A stretch of 64,000 nucleotides of DNA from Roseobacter sp. MH60115 (GTDB lineage: Bacteria; Pseudomonadota; Alphaproteobacteria; Rhodobacterales; Rhodobacteraceae): assembly GCF_015644665.1 (NCBI RefSeq), contig NZ_JADOBQ010000001.1, forward strand, positions 1,154,224 through 1,218,223, in the 5' to 3' direction. The notes beneath the pieces were generated by a model. It was not told the DNA's origin and ran no database searches. It was given only the letters and a program-made list of their open reading frames with translations. Positions 17,827 through 25,011 of the stretch are shown here, in pieces. How positions within the stretch are numbered: the first letter of the stretch is position 1; each line of letters opens with the position of its first letter. A program made the position numbers and the translations under genes.

Positions 17827-20262
17827 TCAGGCTCGCATCCGACTGAAATTGGGATCATAAGGCGATTTTTCAATGACTTCGGCGGCTGTGTGCTCTCCAC
17901 ATAAGTCCAGGACCATTTGCTGACCGGTTTCGGCATATTCAGGCTCCACAAACGCGTAGGCGAGGTTCATGCCAACTCGGTGTCCCCAGTGGCCAGAGGT
18001 GACCGTGCCTATGACTCGGTTCCCTTGCATCAGGGATGCGCCGGGGTGCGCCGGGAAGCGTTGCGTGTCGATTGCGAGGGTCACGAGCCGTTTGTTCGGT
18101 TCATCTTTTTGGCGCCCAAGTAGCGCTCTGCGACCCACAAATTCACCCTTGTCGAGTTTCACGAAACGATCCAGCGCGGTCTCGAACGGGTCAAATTCGG
18201 TCAGCAGATCCGCTTTCCAGTGCAGGAAGCCTTTTTCCATGCGCATGGACTCGACCGCTCGGGCGCCAAAGAGCTTGAGCCCGTGCGCCTCACCCGCCGC
18301 GCGCAGAGCCAGGTAGGCTGCATAGAGCGAGGCGTTGGGGACGTGGATTTCGTAGGCCAATTCACCCGAGAAGCTGACACCCATGACCGTCGCTGGCGCA
18401 AACCCGATGTGGCATTCCCGTACCGACAGCCATGGGAACGCCTCGCGGGACCAGTCTCCGCGGGCGCAGTCCGACAACACGGCCCGCGCCTTTGGCCCCG
18501 CAAGGACGAGGATGGTCTGGTCGTTGGTCAGACTGCGCAGGTGCACATCCTCATCCGGTCCGATGTTGGCTGTCAGCCAGTCCATGTCGTGATATTCCGA
18601 GGCTGCGGCCGAACCATACCAGATGCGCCCCGGGCCTCGATGCGACGCCGGAAGGTTGGCGATGGTCGCCTCGCACTTGATGGTGCCGTGATGGTTCAGG
18701 AGGTAGCCGAGCCCCACGCGGCCTTCTCGTTTTTGCACCGTGCCGCAGATCATCCGGTCGAGGAACCAATGGGCGTCCCGGCCCGTGATTTCGATCCGGT
18801 TGAAGCCGTTGACCTCGGTCAGCCCCACATGTTCGGCCAGATTGCGCACTTCTGCGGCGACCAGATCGAAGGTTTCGTCGAACCCAAAGCTGGGCGTGAA
18901 ATGAAAGTCGGGATTTGGCTTGAGATAGTCCACCCGTTCCCAGCCGTTCACCACCGTGAAATCCGCGCGCTCGGCGGCCAGCACCGGGGTCAGCGGTGTC
19001 GTCTTTGCCGGGCGTCCGGCAGGTCTGTGCTCGTGGGGAAAGTGAAACCGGAACTCGTTCTGATAGTCCTCGATCGCCTTGAGAGCCGTCAATTCGACAG
19101 TCGCATGCGCGGTAAAACGGCGCGGATCGATCACCCAGGTATCGTAGCAAGCCTCGCCATGGACGATCTGCTGCGCCAGCAGCCAACCGTGCCCACCGCC
19201 TTCGCCAAGCCCCGCACGCAACCCGATGATGCAATAGGCATTGCGCTTTCCCGGGATCGGTCCGACCAGAGGCGCGCCGTCAATGGTATAGGTGATCGGT
19301 CCGTTGACGACGCGCTTGATACCAACCTCCGCCAGCACTGGCATGCGTTGGAACGCGCCTTCGAGCACCTCCATGACCCGGTCGAGGTCGTCCGGACAAA
19401 GATCGTTGGAGAAGTCCGGGCTGATCCCGTCCAGCCCCCATGTCTTGCAGTCCTGTTCGTAGAAGCCGACCAGCAGGCCGTTCTTTTCCTGCCGGGAGTA
19501 GTAATCGCTGATCGGACAGCGCAGCAGGGGCATCCGGTGACCTGCCTCGGAGATGGCCGCGATGTCCTCGGTGACGAAATACTGGTGTTCCAACGCGGCG
19601 ACGGGATGCTGCACGCCCATCATCGCTCCCACCTCATTCACCCGGTATCCACAGGCATTCACGACCACGTCGCAGTCGATATCACCTTTGTCGGTATGAA
19701 CGGTCCAGGTGTCATCCTCGTGCTGGGTCAGACCTGTCACTGAAGTATGACGATAGACGTCCGCCCCGGCCTTGCGGGCATGAAAGGCCAATGCTTGGCA
19801 CAGCTGGGCAGGGTCGATGTCTCCGTCTTCGCCGTCCCACAGCCCGCCAAGGAGGTTCTCCGTCGAGATAAGCGGATGGCGGCGGGCGCATTCGGCGGCG
19901 TCTATCACCTCATAGTCAACGCCCATCCCCCGCGCCATTGACGCAAAATGCCGATACCCCTGCATTTGCCCTTCTGTATTGGCCAGCCGGATACCACCGT
20001 CGCCGTGGTGGTAGCCCACGGGATAGTCCGGGTCGTCGCGCAGTTTCTTGTAAAGCGCGATGGAGTGGGATTTGAGACCAACCATGGTCTGGGTCATCCC
20101 GAAGTTCGTGACCTGCGCCGCCGAATGCCAAGTCGTGCCGCTGGTCAACTCGTCCCGCTCGATCAATACAACGTCGGTCCAGCCTTCCTCGCAGAGGTGG
20201 TAGAGCGTCGAGCAGCCTGCGATGCCGCCACCGATGACAACGGCCTTGGTTCTGGACTTCAT
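17827..20262 (-). CDS. Dimethylglycine/sarcosine dehydrogenase-like FAD-GcvT fusion
   Basis: An 811-aa protein with an N-terminal DAO-type flavoprotein half (GGGIAGCSTLYHL at residues 11-23) and a C-terminal aminomethyltransferase (GcvT) half from about residue 430. TSGTTWHSAA places His46 where dimethylglycine and sarcosine dehydrogenases covalently attach FAD. The GcvT part includes GPKARAVLSD, FSGELAYEIHVP and RMEKGFLHWKADL. The fusion oxidatively demethylates N-methylated amines and passes the one-carbon unit to tetrahydrofolate. It is divergent from the LysR gene at 20368. Exact substrate cannot be told. Confidence 0.92.
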   Translation of the reverse strand: MKSRTKAVVIGGGIAGCSTLYHLCEEGWTDVVLIERDELTSGTTWHSAAQVTNFGMTQTMVGLKSHSIALYKKLRDDPDYPVGYHHGDGGIRLANTEGQMQGYRHFASMARGMGVDYEVIDAAECARRHPLISTENLLGGLWDGEDGDIDPAQLCQALAFHARKAGADVYRHTSVTGLTQHEDDTWTVHTDKGDIDCDVVVNACGYRVNEVGAMMGVQHPVAALEHQYFVTEDIAAISEAGHRMPLLRCPISDYYSRQEKNGLLVGFYEQDCKTWGLDGISPDFSNDLCPDDLDRVMEVLEGAFQRMPVLAEVGIKRVVNGPITYTIDGAPLVGPIPGKRNAYCIIGLRAGLGEGGGHGWLLAQQIVHGEACYDTWVIDPRRFTAHATVELTALKAIEDYQNEFRFHFPHEHRPAGRPAKTTPLTPVLAAERADFTVVNGWERVDYLKPNPDFHFTPSFGFDETFDLVAAEVRNLAEHVGLTEVNGFNRIEITGRDAHWFLDRMICGTVQKREGRVGLGYLLNHHGTIKCEATIANLPASHRGPGRIWYGSAAASEYHDMDWLTANIGPDEDVHLRSLTNDQTILVLAGPKARAVLSDCARGDWSREAFPWLSVRECHIGFAPATVMGVSFSGELAYEIHVPNASLYAAYLALRAAGEAHGLKLFGARAVESMRMEKGFLHWKADLLTEFDPFETALDRFVKLDKGEFVGRRALLGRQKDEPNKRLVTLAIDTQRFPAHPGASLMQGNRVIGTVTSGHWGHRVGMNLAYAFVEPEYAETGQQMVLDLCGEHTAAEVIEKSPYDPNFSRMRA

Positions 20263-20331
20263 GACATTCTTTCCCTTGCCGCGACTGCAGACATATTGGC
20301 AGGAGTTACATGCTTTGAAAAACAGAGATAT

Positions 20332-20342
20332 AAGTTAAACTT
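20332..20342. promoter_or_regulatory. Palindrome between LysR and flavoprotein genes
   Basis: AAGTT-A-AACTT is an 11-base palindrome in the 105-base gap between the divergent flavoprotein and LysR genes. Short AT-rich palindromes at such places commonly serve LysR-type regulators, but this one lacks the exact T-N11-A ends. Confidence 0.4.
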
Positions 20343-20367
20343 CATCCGAAAATCAGAGGTATTACAG

Positions 20368-21297
20368 ATGAGACTGTCCCTTCGTGCAATGCGCTATATT
20401 CAGGCGGCTCTCCAGCAGGGCAGCATCTCGGCTGCGGCTGAGGTGATGAATGTCGCGCCATCGGCCATCGCAACGGCCCTAACACAGGCGGAGGAGACCT
20501 TTGGTATGGTCCTGGTGACGCGTGCAAGGGCCAAGGGTGTCTTCCCGACGACCGCTGGCCGCGAGGTCCAGCGCCGGATCGAAGACCTTTTGGAACGTTA
20601 TGACAACTTGCTGACTGACATTTCCGACCTGCGTGCGGGTGTTTCAGGCACCTTGGCCATTGGGTACAATGCGCCGATTGCACCGGCCTTCCTGCCGGCC
20701 ATAACCAGCCGGCTTCTCGAAGCGCATCCCGACGTGACCCTCTCTTTTTTCGAAGGCGACAACACGTCCGTGCGGGCGGGTTTGATTGACGGGCTTTTTG
20801 ATGTGATCCTGTTTGTCGAGGAAGTGCCGAACCCGCAGGTCGCCACTCTACCACTGATCTTTGCACCCACCTATTGCCTATGCCCTGCACACCATAGACT
20901 GGCCCGGCAAAGCTCAGCATCCATCGTGGATGTTGCGCGTGAACCCCTCATTCTTCTCGATCGTCCCGCGGCGCGCAGTTATTACATGGAGCTTCTGACC
21001 CAAAGCGGCGCGCCATTTCGAATTGCCGCAACCACCAACTCAACCGAAATGGTGCGGTCGCTGGTTGCCGAAGGCTTGGGCGTTTCCCTCCTGAACATGC
21101 GCCCACGCGAGATCCCGGCCTATGCCGGCAAGCGTGTGCAATGCGTGCCGCTTGCAGGCGTATCCAATGGGGCGCAACTTTCACTCGGCTTCGCGCCGGG
21201 GCCAAACCGACTTTCGACGCAACGCTTCATAGAAGTCTGCACTGCATTTTTTGACGGGCCGGACGGCGCAGATTTCATCGTTGGTGACATGTTGTGA
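20368..21297 (+). CDS. LysR-family transcriptional regulator
   Basis: A 309-aa LysR-type regulator beginning at the ATG preceded by agaggt. The N-terminal winged helix reads AALQQGSISAAAEVMNVAPS followed by ALTQAEETFGMVLVTRARAK. A substrate-binding domain covers about residues 90-300 (LAIGYNAPIAPAFLPAITSR; later TNSTEMVRSLVAEGLGVSLL). It is divergent from the dimethylglycine-dehydrogenase-like gene and most likely activates it in response to a methylated amine or one of its products. Confidence 0.93.
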   Translation: MRLSLRAMRYIQAALQQGSISAAAEVMNVAPSAIATALTQAEETFGMVLVTRARAKGVFPTTAGREVQRRIEDLLERYDNLLTDISDLRAGVSGTLAIGYNAPIAPAFLPAITSRLLEAHPDVTLSFFEGDNTSVRAGLIDGLFDVILFVEEVPNPQVATLPLIFAPTYCLCPAHHRLARQSSASIVDVAREPLILLDRPAARSYYMELLTQSGAPFRIAATTNSTEMVRSLVAEGLGVSLLNMRPREIPAYAGKRVQCVPLAGVSNGAQLSLGFAPGPNRLSTQRFIEVCTAFFDGPDGADFIVGDML

Positions 21298-21577
21298 CAC
21301 ACGTTTACGACAGAACCACATAGCCGCGTGGACATTCAACTCGGCGGATCTCACAGCGAACTTGTCCGGCTCCATCCACTCGCCAAATCTTCGGTCTCGC
21401 GGCTGCGGTGAAGGTTGGCAGAGTTGGTCACATCCGCAGCACATCATCTGCATGTTAAGTGGCCGCTTTGAGCTGTGCTTGATGCAGGACCTTGCGCCTC
21501 AGCTCCAGATACTGCGCTGTATTCTATGTCTTAAATGAGCAATTGCAACCGATGCTGCGATGTGCACGAACGACCGC

Positions 21578-22477
21578 TTAAGCACTGACGCGGAGGTGGA
21601 CATCACACCAGTCGTGCACAGCATTGCAGAACTGCTCGACGCGGGCAGGGCGCTTCGTTCCCGATGCGAGAGCGAGATTTACCGGCAAACGCGCTGCACG
21701 CAGGTCTGGTGCCGCATCAATCAGCATTCCATCTTCGAGGTCTGACGCGACGAACCAGCGCGGCATGATGGCGATGCCGACGCCCTGCATTGCGGCCTCA
21801 TAGATAGCAAAAATATTATCGCTCGCCATTTTCGGCGTCACGGAAAACAGCAGCGGCGTTTCATTCCGATCAAACAGTTCGATCCGGTTCCCCTCGAACG
21901 GACCAAGCGTCAGCCAGGGCATTGCCTCCAGATCAATTCCAGCATGCCGCGCCAGGCATTCCGGCGTCCCGACGACAAGGCGCTCCACCCGCGCCAACTC
22001 ACGGACGACGAGCGTATCATCCAGGACAGGACCGATCTTGAGCCAGCAGTCGCAGCCTTCCTCGGCAAAACGGATCGCGTCATCGCGCAGCCGCCAGTCG
22101 ATGGTGATATTCGGGTTATCCTTCATGAACTTTGCGGCGGCCTTGACAAACAGGCCCTGGCCGAGGGCCACCGGCGCGATCACCCGGATCGTGCCTTTCG
22201 GCGCGTCATCCTTGCTATGACGGTCCTCAATTGCTTCCCACTCCCCGAGCATGCGTCGGGCATCTACCAACAGCGCTGAGCCATCTGGTGTGAGCGTCAC
22301 GTCATGCGTGGTGCGGCGGACCAGCACGACCCCCAGGCGGCTCTCCAATGCGGCAAGCTGCCTGGAAACCGAAGGCTGCGATGTGCCCAGATCACGCGCG
22401 GCCCCGGAGAGTGATTGCCGCTCAGCGATCCGGACGAAGGTTTCAAGAAGGGCAAGGCGGTCAAAGCGGGTGCTCAT
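21578..22477 (-). CDS. LysR-family transcriptional regulator
   Basis: A 299-aa LysR-type regulator. The helix-turn-helix is ERQSLSGAARDLGTSQPSVS at residues 18-37, followed by QLAALESRLGVVLVRRTTHD. The rest is a typical co-inducer domain (GTIRVIAPVALGQGLFVKAA and later GVGIAIMPRWFVASDLEDG). It belongs to the CrgA/YhjC-like group that often controls a divergent oxidoreductase. Its start codon lies inside a perfect palindrome at 22476-22490, and it is divergent from an aldo/keto reductase, its likely target. Confidence 0.93.
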   Translation of the reverse strand: MSTRFDRLALLETFVRIAERQSLSGAARDLGTSQPSVSRQLAALESRLGVVLVRRTTHDVTLTPDGSALLVDARRMLGEWEAIEDRHSKDDAPKGTIRVIAPVALGQGLFVKAAAKFMKDNPNITIDWRLRDDAIRFAEEGCDCWLKIGPVLDDTLVVRELARVERLVVGTPECLARHAGIDLEAMPWLTLGPFEGNRIELFDRNETPLLFSVTPKMASDNIFAIYEAAMQGVGIAIMPRWFVASDLEDGMLIDAAPDLRAARLPVNLALASGTKRPARVEQFCNAVHDWCDVHLRVSA

Positions 22478-22490
22478 ACGTTCAACGTAT
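22476..22490. promoter_or_regulatory. LysR-type operator overlapping the lysR start codon
   Basis: ATACGTT-C-AACGTAT is a perfect 15-base palindrome containing the T-N11-A pattern of LysR boxes (T at 22477, A at 22489). It overlaps the ATG of the reverse-strand lysR gene and lies 82 bases before the aldo/keto reductase, suiting both autorepression and control of the neighbour. Confidence 0.6.
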
Positions 22491-22571
22491 AGCAGTTTTT
22501 CTTGTCATGCTACTACCGTCACTCTCGCTGGTGAGTATGTTTCTTTCAACGGAAACGAAAGGAACCAAGAC

Positions 22572-23366
22572 ATGACCAACGATCTGACGACGACCTTCAC
22601 CTTCCTCAACGGGCGCACGGTGAACCGCATCGGCTACGGTGCCATGCGCCTGACCGGTCAGCCTCGCAACTTTGGACCCTACGCCGATTGGCGGGGCGGC
22701 ATTGAGCTGCTGCAACGCGCTCGCGATCTCGGGGTCAACCACATCGACACGGCCCGCGCTTACGGCCCACATGAGAACGAAAAACTGATTGCAGATGCGC
22801 TGGTGAATGAGGACGGCAGCTATGGCGAGATGTTCATTGCCTCCAAGGGCGGTGTCGAAAAGAGCGCAACCAGTCTGACACGAGACACGTCTCGGGAAAC
22901 GATGAAACGGCATCTGGAAGACAGCCTTGCCAGCCTGCGCACCGACAAGATCGACCTCTACTATGTGCATGCGCCAGACGGCGTCACACCGATTTCCGAG
23001 AGTGTGGCGGCGCTGGAAGAGATGCGGCAAGCCGGGAAAATCGACATGATCGGCTTGTCGAACGTATCCCGGGTGCAAGTTGAGGAAGCTCTGAAGGTCG
23101 CGCCGATTGCGGCGGTGCAAAACCGCTATTCGCCCGCCGATGAACGTGATGAGGCGCTGGAAGAGATGATCGACTGGCTGAATGAACAGGGCATCGCCTT
23201 CGTGCCGCATGGACCTTTGGGCGCTAACCCCATGAGACAGGGGGCGATAGTTGATCCGGGCGATGCGCTGCGCACGCTTCTGGCGCGGTCACCAAACATT
23301 CTTGCCATTCCCGGCACAACGACAATCGCGCATCTGGAAGACAACGCCGCAGCGTTGGCAGCCTGA
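22572..23366 (+). CDS. Aldo/keto reductase
   Basis: A 264-aa TIM-barrel oxidoreductase starting at the ATG preceded by aaagga. The catalytic tetrad is visible as Asp59 and Tyr64 (NHIDTARAYG), Lys92 (IASKGGV) and His133 (YYVHAPDG). The sequence KIDMIGLSNVSRVQVEEAL is the AKR signature region. It resembles the small YdbC/oxidoreductase group that reduces carbonyls with NADPH. The C-terminal NADPH-binding part is short (IPGTTTIAHLEDN). It is divergent from the LysR regulator at 21578-22477. Confidence 0.93.
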   Translation: MTNDLTTTFTFLNGRTVNRIGYGAMRLTGQPRNFGPYADWRGGIELLQRARDLGVNHIDTARAYGPHENEKLIADALVNEDGSYGEMFIASKGGVEKSATSLTRDTSRETMKRHLEDSLASLRTDKIDLYYVHAPDGVTPISESVAALEEMRQAGKIDMIGLSNVSRVQVEEALKVAPIAAVQNRYSPADERDEALEEMIDWLNEQGIAFVPHGPLGANPMRQGAIVDPGDALRTLLARSPNILAIPGTTTIAHLEDNAAALAA

Positions 23367-23367
23367 T

Positions 23368-23844
23368 ATGCGGGGGGTCCTGATCACCTGGGCGGCAGCA
23401 TGGCCAACAATCACGGCCCTGCTGTTCGTGCTTGAGGGAGCAGTTGGGCATTGGCCCCTGGCCCTCCGAACGCTCCTTCTGACTGGTTTGATGGTCCCCG
23501 CGATGACCCTCTTGATCGTTCCAGCATTGAAGCGGCTGCTCGATCACTTCTCAAACAACCATCGAAAAATGCGTCACGCGAATGCCCAAGCCCAACTCAA
23601 TAATCACTTAGAAGCACTGTCAGGCGGCACGCTTTCGTGCGCGGGATTTCCAGTTGACGCCCATAGGATGCAAAATGAAAATCCCAATTCACACTCTCGC
23701 TACACTCTTCGCATTCACCATGGCAATCGCTGCCCCGTTCCTGAGAGCACTGGTCGCGAAAATCGAACGCGAGAAGCTGTTTGCATCTCTGTTGACCATG
23801 GTCGCAGTTTCCAGCGCCCTCACTGTCATTGCCCCAACCTTTGA
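23368..23844 (+). CDS. Membrane protein fragment with aberrant C-terminus
   Basis: A 158-codon frame starting with an ATG that overlaps the spacing of the aldo/keto reductase stop. Its first 65 residues look real: two hydrophobic segments (ITWAAAWPTITALLFVLEG; LRTLLLTGLMVPAMTLLIV) match the C-terminal membrane part found in many antibiotic-biosynthesis-monooxygenase-like proteins. The remaining 90 residues are low-quality sequence that overlaps, in another frame, the start of the next gene. It is probably a truncated gene running into unrelated DNA. Confidence 0.45.
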   Translation: MRGVLITWAAAWPTITALLFVLEGAVGHWPLALRTLLLTGLMVPAMTLLIVPALKRLLDHFSNNHRKMRHANAQAQLNNHLEALSGGTLSCAGFPVDAHRMQNENPNSHSRYTLRIHHGNRCPVPESTGRENRTREAVCISVDHGRSFQRPHCHCPNL

Positions 23845-23932
23845 AACCCTCGCCGCATCCCGCTTGATCGGCGCTTTGGCACTACTGGTCTTTTGGGCCG
23901 TTGGAACACACACCGCGGCGCAATTCGGTTGA
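23675..23932 (+). CDS. Small integral membrane protein
   Basis: An 85-aa protein beginning at MKIPIHTLATLFAF. It has about three hydrophobic segments (LATLFAFTMAIAAPFLRALV; LFASLLTMVAVSSALTVIA; LIGALALLVFWAVGTHTAAQ). I recognise no family beyond a small inner-membrane protein. Its start lies inside the tail of the preceding frame, and its 3' end overlaps the read-through extension of the reverse-strand DUF736 gene. The steady hydrophobic pattern argues it is the real gene in this overlap. Confidence 0.5.
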   Translation: MKIPIHTLATLFAFTMAIAAPFLRALVAKIEREKLFASLLTMVAVSSALTVIAPTFETLAASRLIGALALLVFWAVGTHTAAQFG

Positions 23933-24368
23933 CCGGACAGCGGCGGAGAATTTGTGGCAATCCTCTAGGGCTGATCGCAGCTACCTCGTTTATGCCAAGC
24001 AGATTTAGCTTGCCACTACTGTAGTGCGGAGCAGTCGCCGTTGCGGCGAGTGTTAGGTGCGACCAGATGAGGCTGAAGGTCTCTTCGCCGCCTTCGATGA
24101 ACGTGTCGTCGAAAAGGTTGGCATAGATCGGTTGGGTGAAGCTTCGGTCTTCGGGCTTGAGGCTCAGGTAGTCGCGACCTTCGGCGGAGCGCTTGGGCCA
24201 GGCGGCGCCAATCTCGGCGCGACCGACGAAGACGCGGTGGGAGGGGGCGTTCTCGTTTGGCAGGCTATCCTCGGCGACAATGCGTACGGCTTTCGCCTGC
24301 ACGCTCAGGGTGACGATTTCTCCGACATATTCGCTACCGGTCTTCTTGAAGGTTCCGATGGTGGCCAT
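23826..24368 (-). pseudogene. DUF736 protein with lost stop (element relic)
   Basis: From the ATG at 24368, preceded by aaagga, the first roughly 100 residues are a clear DUF736 domain (MATIGTFKKTGSEYVGEIVT; later VGRAEIGAAWPKRS and SFTQPIYANLFDD). DUF736 proteins are normally about 100-115 aa and end soon after a NLIWSRP-like strand. Here that strand (SLIWSHL) is followed by about 80 residues of unrelated sequence before a stop at 23826. The gene has therefore been joined to foreign DNA near 24060. DUF736 is a marker of alphaproteobacterial integrative elements and plasmids. Confidence 0.75.
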
Positions 24369-24644
24369 GTTATGTTTCCTTTTAGCTTGTTCGAGCTCGC
24401 GCCCATCGCGGCCTCGATGGTTGTCTTCAGGACCGGGACGATCCGCCGACGCAGCCCTTGTGGCACGGAGCACCAGCGGAGGACGACTGGGCCGGTCTTT
24501 CTTGTTCCGCAAGGAATTGCGGGCACCCGCCAAGGGAAAAAAAGTCCGAACGCGCCATTGCGTCCAAGGCGGTCGAGACCTCCGCCGGTCCCGGTCAGAT
24601 CAGCCGCTGAGAGGCCCGCGAGGGGCGCGTGGCGCAAGCCATGG

Positions 24645-24857
24645 GGTATATTCGGCAAGGAGATCAGTCGTGATCTGATCGGGCGGCTGCATGCCAAGGG
24701 GCTCATCGTGACCGGTCCGCGATCTCCGCGGCGCGGGGCACCCTACACATACGTGACGACCGAGCAGTTCCTGGTCGCCTTCGATCTGGAGTCGCTCCAG
24801 GACCTGCCGGACCGCGAGCAGCTTCAGGATGCGGGGTTGGTGCGGACGCTGGCCTAG
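24645..24857 (+). pseudogene. ScpB-like protein, C-terminal remnant
   Basis: The last 70 codons of this frame (GKEISRDLIGRLHAKGLIVT, GPRSPRRGAPYTYVTTEQFL, SLQDLPDREQLQDAGL) match the C-terminal winged helix of ScpB, the kleisin-associated subunit of the SMC condensin complex. The upstream part of the open frame, back to 24057, does not resemble ScpB and is antisense to DUF736. The gene is therefore 5'-truncated. Extra scpB-like genes travel on alphaproteobacterial plasmids and integrative elements, consistent with the DUF736 relic alongside. Confidence 0.7.
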
Positions 24858-24943
24858 CTTGAGACTGACCGCTTGTGCACGGAACCAGATACCCTGGCCA
24901 AAGAGGATGTACCTCGCCGAGTGATAAAAGAAATCGATATCAC

Positions 24944-24976
24944 AATTTGACAAATTGAGATTCGCCTAAGTACGCT
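24944..24976 (+). promoter_or_regulatory. Promoter with embedded palindrome before the giant-gene cluster
   Basis: TTGACA at 24948-24953 is a perfect -35 box, and TACGCT at 24971-24976, 17 bases on, is a plausible -10. The -35 sits inside the palindrome CAATTT-GAC-AAATTG (24944-24958), so a dimeric repressor could block it. Transcription would begin about 25 bases before a purine-rich site (agggggggaa) and the TTG start at 25012. Confidence 0.55.
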
Positions 24977-25011
24977 TTCCAAATTGAATAAAAAATTTTC
25001 AGGGGGGGAAA

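Noticed and set aside
21298..21577. Small gene between the two LysR genes
   Set aside because: Overlapping short frames on both strands, none with a start site or a recognisable pattern.
24057..24857. 266-codon forward frame taken as a whole gene
   Set aside because: Only its last 70 codons resemble a protein family (ScpB); the earlier part is antisense to the DUF736 gene and has no protein-like pattern.
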